The position numbers and the translations under genes were made by a program. The notes below the pieces were generated by a model. It was not told where the DNA came from, did no database searches, and worked only from the letters and a program-made list of their open reading frames with translations. Shown here piece by piece: positions 31,001 to 40,170 of a stretch of DNA of 64,000 nt. Source of the stretch: Cyrtodaria siliqua (taxonomy: Eukaryota > Mollusca > Bivalvia > Adapedonta > Hiatellidae); contig JAWPHD010004388.1 of the NCBI GenBank assembly GCA_037043455.1, positions 1-64,000 of the forward strand. The letters run 5' to 3'. Every line of letters begins with the position of its first letter. Within the stretch, counting starts at the first letter, position 1.

Positions 31001-31133
31001 GTTGGTTTGCTGAATGGTGTTTTATGTCATTTTCAGCACATTTTAGAGCACATGACGGTCGATTTATTCGTTAAGAGCACATGACGGTCGATTTATTCGT
31101 TGTGGAGGCAGACCACCCATTTTTCCATGGGTG
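31000..31133 (-). mobile_element. SINE 3' fragment
   Basis: On the minus strand it has 'gtggtctgcctccac', 'gaccgtcatgtgctctaaaa' and 'aaaatgacataaaacaccat' plus a 'caaacc' tail, as in the complete SINE at 55030-55295. A 28-bp internal piece (agagcacatgacggtcgatt...) is duplicated in tandem. The tRNA-like head is missing. Confidence 0.75.
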
Positions 31134-31889
31134 GGTAGCTTATATGGAATGGAAGCTTAAGGTTTCTTTTGAAGTACTGCAGTGAAAATCAATGTATATG
31201 TTACTAAAATTAGAAGAAAAAAAGTTTATAAACATGATTTCCTTATGATGGAAAACCTGTTTTGTGAAGAATTTCCATGTTTCTCGTTTAAAAGTTTGAG
31301 TGTTTCCCCCAGGTTCTTAAAAGGGCTGGCCCCGCTTGGTGGTGAAAAGGACAGGGAGTGAAGCAAGCATGGAAGACGCAACTTGGACGCCCCCACCCAC
31401 CACCACCCAATTATTTTTTGTATATTTAAGTGCAAAATCAAGCCACATTAGGTATCTAGATGCATTTTAAAATTATTTTTCTGTTTAGTATAGGACTCAA
31501 TATAGGTCATACATTTGGGGAGAACTCGCCTCATTTTAGGGTCGAAGTAGTAACTACATCAGACTGGGGTTTAAATGTTAAACCAGTAAGGAGTCTTCAT
31601 GCGCTTCTGTTGTTGATAATTCAAGACAAGATAACTGATCCAGTACACTGTAGCTCTATCGTGTGCAGTTATCTCCCTTGTGTGTGTATTGGTAGTACCT
31701 TTAAACAAAATCTACACACTTTCAATTTCGGTAAAATTTCCAAAATACTTCAAAACAACCTATTTGTTGTCAGAATATTTTGCACAATTAACTTTGTCAA
31801 ACATGTTTAAATTACGATGAAAATACATATGATTTACATATTTAAATATTCACATGCAGATTTTACCAACTCATATTTAATTTTACGCA

Positions 31890-32030
31890 TATTTAATCTC
31901 GGGTATTTAAAGAACCCGTGAATAAACCTATACTTTTAATCGACGCATATACATTATATAACCTGAACACCTGGATAGAGTTTTGATAAACGGTTTTGTT
32001 GTGTAATGTTGGCGGGTTAGTTTCTTCAAT
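31890..32030 (-). repeat. Dispersed repeat, third copy, reversed
   Basis: The reverse complement matches 3950-4090 and 8385-8540 (gaaactaacccgccaacatt, aaaccgtttatcaaaactct, ccaggtgttcagg, then a cgggttcttt region). Confidence 0.75.
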
Positions 32031-32099
32031 GACTTGATAAAGGAACCCGTTAGGGACGTGTATTGATATGCAGTACTAGAGTATCTTGTTGACATCTGG

Positions 32100-32208
32100 A
32101 CAGTACTGGTTCTACCCAGGAAAAGTGGGTGGTCTGCCTCCACCAAAAAAATGTATAACCTTACATGTGTTGAAAATGACCGAAATCACCATACAAACAA
32201 ACAAATAA
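32100..32208 (+). mobile_element. SINE 3' fragment
   Basis: 'cagtactggttctacccagg', 'aaaagtgggtggtctgcctc', then 'accatacaaacaaacaaata'. It is directly followed by a complete SINE, so the first copy is 5'-truncated and the second was inserted at or near its tail. Confidence 0.8.
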
Positions 32209-32213
32209 CATCT

Positions 32214-32460
32214 GGAGGGACTCCATGGCCGGGATAGTAAAGACCTTTTGTCTAAAACTTTATCGCATCTCATCGTTGCTGGTTCGAATCCCACTGAGAG
32301 CTCAACTTGTCAAGTGATAAGTGTCAGTGCTTACAGATGACGGGAGGTATACAGTACTGGTTCTACCCAGGAAAGATGGGGTGGTCTGCCTCTACCACAA
32401 CACAACCGACCGTCATATATGGCCTTGCATGTGCTAAAAATGACGTTAATCACCATTCAC
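32214..32460 (+). mobile_element. tRNA-derived SINE, nearly complete
   Basis: The head 'ccatggccgggatagtaaag' resembles a tRNA A box of the Leu/Ser type with a long variable arm, followed by the B box ggttcgaatccca at 32281-32293. The body is 'gtatacagtactggttctac', ccaggaaagatggggtggtc, tgcctctacca, and the tail is 'aaatgacgttaatcaccatt'. Transcription would be by RNA polymerase III from the internal boxes. Relatives are at 43500-43732, 55030-55295 (minus) and 37471-37690 (minus). Confidence 0.88.
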
Positions 32461-32473
32461 ACTGGATTGACAT

Positions 32474-32563
32474 AAATCCGAGCCTTCTCTGACCATAAAA
32501 GTCTTTTTTTGAAATATCAAAAATCATAAAAAGGGCTGGTAAGTTCAGAGAAGGCTCGGATTA
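32474..32563. mobile_element. Mini fold-back element, copy 1 (90 bp)
   Basis: 'aatccgagccttctctgacc' at the left pairs with 'tcagagaaggctcggatt' at the right. The loop contains gaaatatcaaaaatcataaa. GATTGACAT flanks it on both sides (32465-32473 and 32564-32572). Confidence 0.88.
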
Positions 32564-32572
32564 GATTGACAT

Positions 32573-32715
32573 TAATCCGAGCCTTCTCTGACCCCAAAAG
32601 CCTTTTTTCTTTTTTTTTTTTGCGGTTTTTTATTTGCGGCCTTTTGTTTGCGGCGTACAGATGAAATATCAAAAATCATAAAAAAGGCTGAGAAGGTCAG
32701 AGAAGGCTCGGATTA
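32573..32715. mobile_element. Mini fold-back element, copy 2 (143 bp)
   Basis: Same arms as copy 1, with a longer centre holding a T-run and 'gcggttttttatttgcggcc'. GATTGACAT again follows (32716-32724), so three copies of the 9-bp target alternate with two elements. Confidence 0.88.
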
Positions 32716-33204
32716 GATTGACATCTGTAGTTCTTCCAGATCGCCACCAGTCCCTTTAAATTCTAAGACAAGAAAGGATAACCGATCCATTAAACCATAG
32801 TTACTGTATGTGCACAGTTATCTCCAAGGCAAGTGTCATTGCCGGTATATTGTCCGGTATCCAGGACACGATATGGGTTCTCTTTCAAAGAGTTTAGTCC
32901 TGAAGCTGGCTGAAAACATATTTGCACTCTTAGCAAAAAAAAAAGAAAAGTTTAGCTCAGAAAGCATGATGCCCTGTTAGACCGTATAGAGCTCCTTTCG
33001 GATAGAGCTACCTGGGGAGCTTTATCCGGAGCATTCGTTCGAATAAAGCTCCCGGGGAGCTCTTTTCGAACGCATGTTCCGACTAAAGCGACTCTTGAGC
33101 TTTATTCAAAAGGTAGGTGGGTAGGGAAACTAGTTCCGGATACAGCTCCCCATATTAACGTCTCGCGATTTGATTGTTATAGATAACATTCCATAAAAAT
33201 GAGA

Positions 33205-33300
33205 TTTGTTGTTGCTGCTGCCGCTGCCGCTCATGATGATGATAATGATGAAGACGACAATAATGATTTTGATTAAAATGTTATGATGATGATGAGAATA
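33205..33300. repeat. GCT/GAT-type trinucleotide tract
   Basis: 'gttgctgctgccgctgccgc' followed by imperfect gatgatgat/aat runs. Confidence 0.85.
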
Positions 33301-33388
33301 ATAGCTGAGTATAAATTACTCCGCAAATAAATAGGCTATGAGCCCTGGAGCCCTTTGGCTCCGACATTGAAGATCGAGATTGCATTTT

Positions 33389-33535
33389 GAACTGGGTTTG
33401 AATATCGAGATAAGTTTGAGATCGAAATTTAACGTACATGTATAAAATGTTCGATAATCAAGCTCCGCTCGAAATTCGCCTTTGGTATACATTACATTTC
33501 GATGTAAGAGCCAGCTCGATATTCAAACCCAGCAT
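33389..33535. repeat. Inverted repeat within the 1.1-kb element
   Basis: 'ctgggtttgaatatcgag' (about 33391-33408) pairs with 'ctcgatattcaaacccag' (about 33513-33530). An inner pair also exists (gagatcgaaattta with catttcgatgt). It would fold into a hairpin of about 145 bp. Confidence 0.75.
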
Positions 33536-34097
33536 GAAATTAAATGATCTTCTATGTCAGGGTCAACTTCGCGAGCCTTTTACGAGTTGTCTCCCAGTGC
33601 GTAAAAATGGAATCCGCAAATATTTTAACTAGGCTTCCCGAAATAAGTACTTATCAGTGTGGTTTCCTTGCGTGTAACAATGAACGAATGTTGATGATGA
33701 TTAAGCTTTTGATGTTGTTGTTATGATGGTGGTTATTTAGAATACACAAAATGTGTATGTTTGAATATACTGCCAAACAGAATTTAAGGTGCACACCCGA
33801 ATATTGGCAAAATAGAAATTTACAAAACGAGGATTTTTCTGAGCGCACGCACGCACGGACAGTGGTAATTCTTAATGCCTGCTAGCGACAATACTTAACG
33901 ACATTACTTCACCATAATGCCCTGATGTGTTTTAGCGGAAGAGCTCAATACGAATTGACCATGCCTACCATTTGAATAAAGCTACCTGTCTTTTTGGATT
34001 TCCAGGTAGCTATATCCGTACGGATAAATCTCCCTGGGGAGCTCTATCCGAACGGAGCTCTTTTCGGTCCAACAATGCCCTTCTTGTATAATGAGAG

Positions 34098-34219
34098 AGA
34101 CATACAGTACGGGTCCTAGTTCTACCCAGGAATAAGTGGGTGTTCTGCCTCCACAAACAAATGAAACGCCATAAAAAGCGTAACATGAGCTGGAAAATGA
34201 AGTTACACCAACCTTCAAA
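34098..34219 (+). mobile_element. SINE 3' fragment
   Basis: 'tagttctacccaggaataag' followed by tgggtgttctgcctccaca and a diverged tail (aaaatgaagttacacca). The head is absent. Confidence 0.7.
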
Positions 34220-34707
34220 CCTTCATGCATATTTAAACTTCCCATAACAAGATTAACACATTAACAACAGAACCATTGAAGTATTACTGCATAGGTTAGA
34301 ACAACAGTGAAAACTAACATGTTATATTTGTCAAAAATGTAAAAGTTAAATCCTATATCACAATATTATTGAAACTACATGTATCATTGTATTGGGTCGC
34401 CCCTCTTTATTCAGAATTCGTTGAATTTATTGCGTGGTGTTATGCCATTATTGAACAACGCGTAATTATAGCGGTCACTTGACCCGTTGACTTTTGTCTG
34501 AACCCGTTCTGACCATTACATATGGTCATGTAATGTTGAATTAGATCACTTTATACAACCATTCAATTATCCGATATCAAAACTTGGCGCTAATGTGTTC
34601 AGCAAACACAGCGTTATATATTAGGTAATATTGTCATATATCCGTTTACATTTCTGGTGTACATTTACATGTTTGCCTATAAACATGCCATCGAAGAGTC
34701 TTCTTAA

Positions 34708-35178
34708 AGGGACACACGGCAATCTCGAGTTTTATAGCATTAACATTATCACCTCTATTTAGTACTCCTTTATTATTTTGACACACAGCAATCTTGATTT
34801 TTTTTTAAAACTCACGGCGTCCCGCTTGTTTTTCAGGATAACTAACATTTGTTCAATCATTAATATTAATTATACCACAATAGCCTAAATACACACTATG
34901 CATCGTGTAATACCCGTGCATTATCTCCCCGTATACGTGCAAAACTCATGCTCTATCCTATACTTATACGAATAGTAATAAGCAAATTGTATGTGCATTT
35001 TATTCAATTTTGATATTATTGCACCAATAATATATTAAAACTTGAAGTAAAATATGACGAAAAAATGAATACTTAAATTTTTATTTATTTAAATGTAACC
35101 TGGTTAAAAGTAAATATGATGCTGGATATATAGGTCAAGACACCCATTTCAAACGCTTCAAGATTGCCGTGTCTCCCT
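34708..35178. mobile_element. TTAA-flanked MITE, 471 bp
   Basis: The ends AGGGACACACGGCAATCTCG and (reverse) AGGGAGACACGGCAATCTTG pair over about 20 bp, with TTAA immediately outside each (34704-34707 and 35179-35182). A TTAA target is typical of piggyBac and Kolobok transposons (family knowledge). There is no coding capacity. Partial relatives are at 8691-8844, 35183-35430, 35420-35785 and near 45115-45135. Confidence 0.87.
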
Positions 35179-35182
35179 TTAA

Positions 35183-35785
35183 AGATTTTCATGCATATAA
35201 ACAAATAAAAAATCGAGATTTCAAATTCATCGTTATTCTACCAAATTCTTTAAATATATTATTGGTGCAACATTATCAATAGTTAGAAATATGTAAAAAT
35301 AATTATTTGCTTTGAACTATTCTCATAATAATATAAATGATTGCAAATATGCAAATTATGTAGAAAAACTAACGAGGCGCCGATAGTTTTTTAACAAATC
35401 AAGATTGTCGTGTTCCGTTAAAGGGGACACATGGTATCTCGATTTAAAAATAAATAAATATAAAAAAAACTCGCGGCGTCCCCTTAAATTGTCTACGTAA
35501 CTTGCGTTTGTTTAGTTAATTTTATAACACAAATTGTATTTGCATACTTTTAACTGTTGATTAGATTGCACCAATTCTATAAATAAATCTATGGTAGAAT
35601 AAAACGAAAAAATGAAAACTTAAAACAGTTAATGCAAACAGGTTTAAAGTCGAAATGATATTGAATTTAATAAATAGAGACGCTTGTTTTACTGCTTGAT
35701 AACACCCCCACCCCCCCCCCCCCCCCCCAACACCCCCCCAAAAAATCAAAAAAAAATCCACAATGCCGTGTCTCTTTAAACATTT
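35183..35785. mobile_element. Further partial copies of the TTAA MITE family
   Basis: 35265-35425 matches 8691-8840 (ctttgaactattctcataat, gtagaaaaactaacg, gattgtcgtgttccgttaa). From about 35420 a second copy starts ttaaaggggacacatgg and ends near 35785 (aatgccgtgtctctttaaa). A poly-C run (about 35705-35729) is inside. Confidence 0.65.
35705..35729. repeat. Poly-C tract
   Basis: More than twenty C with a few A; G-quadruplex-prone on the minus strand. Confidence 0.9.
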
Positions 35786-35821
35786 ATTTCCCACTGTGTC
35801 AGAGCAAAGTAATACCCGTGT

Positions 35822-36060
35822 CGTCCGTCCGTCTTCCTATCCATATGCCGTTCAGTTCGTCCATCTTGTCGTCCGTCCGTCTTCCTCTCCATATGCCGTT
35901 CAGTTCGTCCATCTTGTCGTCCGTCCGTCTTCCTATCCATATGCCGTTCAGTTCGTCCATCTTGTCGTCCGTCCGTCTTCCTATCCATATGCCGTTCAGT
36001 TCGTCCATCTTGTCGTCCGTCCGTCTTCCTATCCATATGCCGTTCAGTTCGTCCATCTTT
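35822..36060. repeat. 48-bp minisatellite, five copies
   Basis: The unit runs gtccgtccgtcttcctatcc, atatgccgttcagttcgtcc, atcttgtc. Copies are almost identical; one has 'ctctcc' for 'ctatcc'. Because 48 is a multiple of three, several frames on both strands stay open and give false 16-residue repeat proteins. Confidence 0.95.
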
Positions 36061-36181
36061 TCATAAATATCTTATAGTAGTCAAAACCGCATAGAAGAAG
36101 AATATTTCGGAATAGATGAACACAATTAGGCTGTAAGCAAACAAACTTGCAATAATTTCATTCTTCTTTAATACCCTAGTA

Positions 36182-36233
36182 TAGCATACATGTATACATG
36201 TATACATTGTATATGTTCATGTATGCTATTCAT
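36182..36233. repeat. Short AT hairpin
   Basis: 'agcatacatgtatacatg' pairs with 'catgtatgct' and neighbours across 50 bp. Confidence 0.65.
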
Positions 36234-36239
36234 TCAAAT

Positions 36240-37465
36240 TTTAGCAGTATATTTGTATTGAGAAGGAAAGACAATTTGGCAAAAATGAATGACCCTTATT
36301 ATGGATTTTTTATGATTATGTTAACATTATATAAACACATGATCCCTAAAAAACTAGCATATACATAGCATGTGTACCACGGTCAGCAGTGCTCTTTTCT
36401 GCGCTCGAACAATAATTGTGGTCATAAAAATGTGCGATACTTAAATTGTGTTGACACGGTGAACAAAAACCTATCAAAAATCCATAAATTAGGGATGAGT
36501 TTATAAGAGCATTTTGGAAATGACGTGAAATTATCAGATCTGACCGAAGATTGCGCAGGTCAAGCGCTTGTAAAACCTGATCACCTCTCGGCCCTTGCAG
36601 TTTGGTGTCGGCTTGACCCAGGGTATAAACCAGGTGCGAAAATCCATTTAACTTGATTCTCATGTTATGTAAACAATAAGCAAGACGTTATCAAACGGAA
36701 TTGATGCTGGAATAAAGCCAATTTATTATATAAATATTATGATTTTCTGCGAATTCTCACATCACATCTTTGTGCGTTGCGCGGTGGTGAGCGAATCGAG
36801 TTTCTTCCCATCATAGCCAGGAAAGGCGCAATAATCGTTAAATTAATTTGATATGCATTTACCGTTTGTAATTTGTAAATTTCGGTTATTTTCATATAAT
36901 GTTCATCTTTATTATATTGTTGAATGAGAAAGTTAATGAGAGAAGCATACGTTATGCAACCATGGTCACTTTTGCCAAAGAAACACCATAGTATGAGCTC
37001 AGTATTTTCAGCATATCTTCTTAATAAGAATGAAGTTTTAACTGTTCATTGTAGCCTGATCAGCCTTAAACATCCTAAAAGAAGCATTATCTAGATGCTC
37101 TGACTTATCAGTGGTTACTGGGAAATATTTGAAAAGCCGGCATAATGTTGTGGACTGTTATTCGAGGCGGATGACGGTCATTATAGGAGAGCTCAAACTT
37201 ATTATACAAGCACTTGATCAATCAGTCGAGTTTCTTACATGAGACATGTACATAATGTGCGGAAACAGAGGACAGTACATCCGGGGTTACACGATTGTTA
37301 CATCCTTAAATGCGTAACAACTTGAGTATTTGCGTCGCCCTACATCCTTCAATATACTTAAGAATATACGTTTCATTCTGACCCCTCATCCACGAGTATC
37401 CTGACATATTCTATCTCCGATAAAGAAGTGTGTATGTGAAGTCATGTAATATTATTTCGATATTA
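36240..37465. other. No gene recognised
   Basis: A 105-codon minus-strand frame at 36663-36346 has no recognisable domain. Nothing else is seen. Confidence 0.4.
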
Positions 37466-37470
37466 ATCTG

Positions 37471-37690
37471 TTTGTTTTGTTTGAATGGTGTTTTACGTCA
37501 TTTTAACACATGTTAGCCCATATGTTTTGGGGTAGAGGCAGACCATCCCATTTTCCTGAATAGAACCAATATTGTATACCTGCCGCCATCGGTAAGAATC
37601 GTCATTTTCTCCTTGATAAGTCGAGCTCCCAGTGGAATACGAACCCGCAGCGGTGAGATGCGATATTATATAGTTAAACATATTTTACAT
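37471..37690 (-). mobile_element. tRNA-derived SINE, diverged head
   Basis: In reverse it reads tRNA-like B box remnant gcgggttcgtattccactg, 'gagctcgacttatcaagg', body 'ggaaaatgggatggtctgcc', 'tctacccc', and tail 'aaatgacgtaaaacaccatt' then caaacaaaacaaac. Same family as 32214-32460. Confidence 0.8.
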
Positions 37691-37721
37691 CGATTGCGAA
37701 ACAAGTTCTTGCAACTTAGAT

Positions 37722-37880
37722 TAATCACTCTCGATGGCTTCCTGGGTAGAACCAGTACTAAGCAATATGGATTAATTATCTTGCTCAAGGATAAATAACG
37801 TGGCCGCGGCGAGGATCGAACCCAAGACCTCTCGATCTGGAGTTGGGCGCTCTTCACTGGACCACGCACTCCAATATTAC
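37722..37880 (-). mobile_element. Second tRNA-derived SINE type
   Basis: In reverse: 'ggagtgcgtggtccagtgaa' (A-box-like tRNA head), then cttgggttcgatcctcgc (B box), a linker with 'cttgagcaagataattaat', then 'tagtactggttctacccagg'. It shares the 'actggttctacccagg' core with the main SINE family but has a different tRNA head, suggesting a common body with exchanged heads. Confidence 0.75.
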
Positions 37881-37899
37881 ACAACTCTGCGCGTTAATC

Positions 37900-38690
37900 G
37901 TTAACATTCAAATAACTGAAGCATTGTTATTTATTGTTGCAATAAGCCATTATTTTATACGTAAACATAAAACAAATACAAGATGCTTACACCTATTCAA
38001 ACTACAGAAGACAAGATAATCCAATACAAATATATGCGAACATGCGCGATAGCGCGTGAACGCTTGTAACACATGCGCATTTAGTGCTTCTAGATCGATA
38101 ACATATAATATTAAATTCCCTCTATATAATGATGATCTGAGATGTCGGAAATAATGTACAATATATGGGTTGGTGAAACCGGATTGCCGAAATTGGTCTC
38201 TTAATATTTTACTAAACTAATCTTATCTTATAAAAGACGATTTATATTAAATTCGAGTTTGTTTTATTGTCATGCTTTAGTTTAAATATCAGCATTACAT
38301 TTAATAAACGCTTTCCAGCTTCCTTTTATTGCAAATTCCCGACTAATTTACGCCATTTCGCAGCATTAAACACTCTATTGTAGCAGTTTCCAAATATATC
38401 CCTAAAAGAAAGTGATCAAATGGCTATTTAGGGTCAGTCAGGGGACGTTTTTGGTCCCTGGTCAGTTTGTGAGCAGATTGCACCACTTCAGTTAGACTGA
38501 GGAGCCATATGTCACGTTGTACAATACCGGGCGTAATTCGGTGGTATTGTTCACGACAAGTCGCATCATATCGCCCAATAGTCCGGCAATAGTCGCCTCT
38601 ATAATTGAAGCGTTAGGCGGGTGGTGAAACGCGTAGGCTGTGGAAGAGGGTCTTGGGATAACGTATCATAACAGACAGTTTTTATACGCC
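37900..38690. other. No gene recognised
   Basis: Non-coding by eye, with no repeat that I can pair within the window. Confidence 0.4.
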
Positions 38691-38699
38691 CATTGAAAA

Positions 38700-39290
38700 A
38701 ATGGAAATATTATGCGCTAACTCCAAAAGTATGAGACCCACCCTCATGAAACTTCATACCTAGGTGAGAGGAGCCCTATTGCTTTTGGGGCCGGTAGGTC
38801 CAAGGTCACGGTGAACTTATATGGAAATATGCATTCCGCACAGTAACTTCAAACTATAACACATATACTCATGAAACTTTATAGGTACATTGCCCTAAGT
38901 CTATTGCTTGTGGTGCCAGTAGGTCAACGTTCAAGGTCACAGTGACCTTATATGGAAATAGGCCTTCCACACAATAACTTCAAAACCGTAAACTTACACT
39001 CATAAAACTCCAAATTGCCATAGGTGAAAGAAGGAACCCTATTTCTTTTGGGGTCAAAGGTCAAGGTCATTGTCACCTTATATAGAAAATGCATTCCCTC
39101 ATGATAACTTCAAAATTGAAACACCTACGCTTTTAAAACTTCATATATACATTGCCCATGGTGAGTGGAGAAATCCTAATGTGTTCGGGGTCAGTAGGTC
39201 AAAGGCCAATGTCACTGACCTTATATGCGAACAACATGAATTCCACATGATAACTTCAACCGTAACATCTGCAAACCGACACCTCAGACG
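38700..39290. repeat. Tandem-module repeat (aggtcaaggtcacagtgacc type)
   Basis: About five modules of about 120 bp: 'cataactccaaaa/aacttcaaa', 'actcatgaaactt', 'cctattgcttttggggtc', 'ggtcaaggtcac-gtgacct' and 'tatatggaaat'. A shorter copy is at 48470-48730. Confidence 0.85.
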
Positions 39291-39730
39291 CAATTATGAA
39301 ATCACCCATGCAACTATAATTCGTATTAAAATAAAATTTACTGATTTTCAACAAGGCAGATAGATGTTACATCGTGGACGTAAGGGTCCAAAAAGTATTC
39401 TTTCTCTGAAATTTACCAGAGTGCAACCAACACGCACGTGTTTTGTGTAGGTTTACACAAAATAGAACGCAGGAAAAACATAACCGAATTATCAGGTGAC
39501 GTTTTAGTCGAATGTTCCCACGGTTTTAATTTTTCCGGACTCGTACCTCCAAAACGAATATTGATATATTGCATTCGTTGGCTGTTCCCCGACACCCTTT
39601 CCAGCATTCACTGGAAATTACATGACCTGCTGGATTTGTTCTTGTGAAATGGCAGCTGCATTTTGACACCTCATAATTTCTTTTAATTAAAGGGTTAATA
39701 ATTTGGACTTCTGTTGTGCAAGCGACTGAC

Positions 39731-39908
39731 CGGGTATTGCACCAGCGATTTCGTAACAATACGCAGGTGCCGCTGCATATCCGAGTACTTGTGTCACTAT
39801 GTCGTCTTCCATTAGTCTGCTATTTTGGGGGCACTTGGCTGCAGGTAAAAGAAACATTATGTCAATAGTAACGAAGGAAATTAATGTTGACACTTTAAAT
39901 TGGTTCAA
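39731..39908 (-). CDS. Candidate exon, unidentified, low support
   Basis: On the minus strand tttcttttacctgcag precedes AKCPQNSRLMEDDIVTQVLG and YAAAPAYCYEIAGAIP, ending at a gtcagt donor (exon 39838-39731, 108 bp, phase 1 on both sides). Alternatively the whole frame from the ATG at 39908 gives a 73-residue peptide with a hydrophobic N-terminus (STLISFVTIDIMFLLPAA) like a signal peptide. Neither reading has a recognised homologue and no neighbouring exon with matching phase was found, so chance is possible. Confidence 0.22.
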
Positions 39909-40000
39909 TTTTGTCTTCGACAGTCAGATATGGAAGCATGGGCATAACTTCACATCGTGCTTAATCATTTCATAAACATATCACTATCAATTGGCTCTAG

Positions 40001-40170
40001 AACGGAGACAAAAAAAGAAAGAATGTGCAACGCCCGTGTAATAAAGATGTGCAGAATCCGGGACAAACTGTTTCATATACGCTGTGTTGGGCCTTTTGAT
40101 GCGATGTCCCGGGATTCTGAATGTCTTTTTTTTACACGGGCGTTACACAGTCTTTCTTTTTGTTCTCCTT
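40001..40170. mobile_element. Fold-back element, about 65-bp arms
   Basis: The left arm has gcaacgcccgtgtaataaag and 'gcagaatccgggaca'; the right arm has tgtcccgggattctga and 'tttacacgggcgttacac'. The A-rich outer part (gagacaaaaaaagaaag) pairs with 'ctttctttttgttctc'. The loop is about 40 bp. Confidence 0.85.

Larger units (their letters stand above)
32976..34073. mobile_element. TIR element of about 1.1 kb with ATGCCCT flanks
   Basis: The left end gttagaccgtatagagctcc, tttcggatagagct, and the reverse complement of the right end (gttggaccgaaaagagctcc, gttcggatagagct) match over about 50 bp. ATGCCCT occurs at 32969-32975 and, one base away, at 34075-34081. The ends contain repeated 'ggggagctttatccg' motifs. 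Inside are a (gat)n tract (33205-33300) and a hairpin (33389-33535). No transposase. Confidence 0.82.

Noticed and set aside
32214..32300. Functional tRNA gene at the SINE head
   Set aside because: The cloverleaf is incomplete and is followed by the SINE body seen in other copies.
35763..36077. Repeat proteins of about 80-104 residues on both strands
   Set aside because: The 48-bp minisatellite is a multiple of three, which keeps four or more frames open at once; no start, splice or domain evidence.
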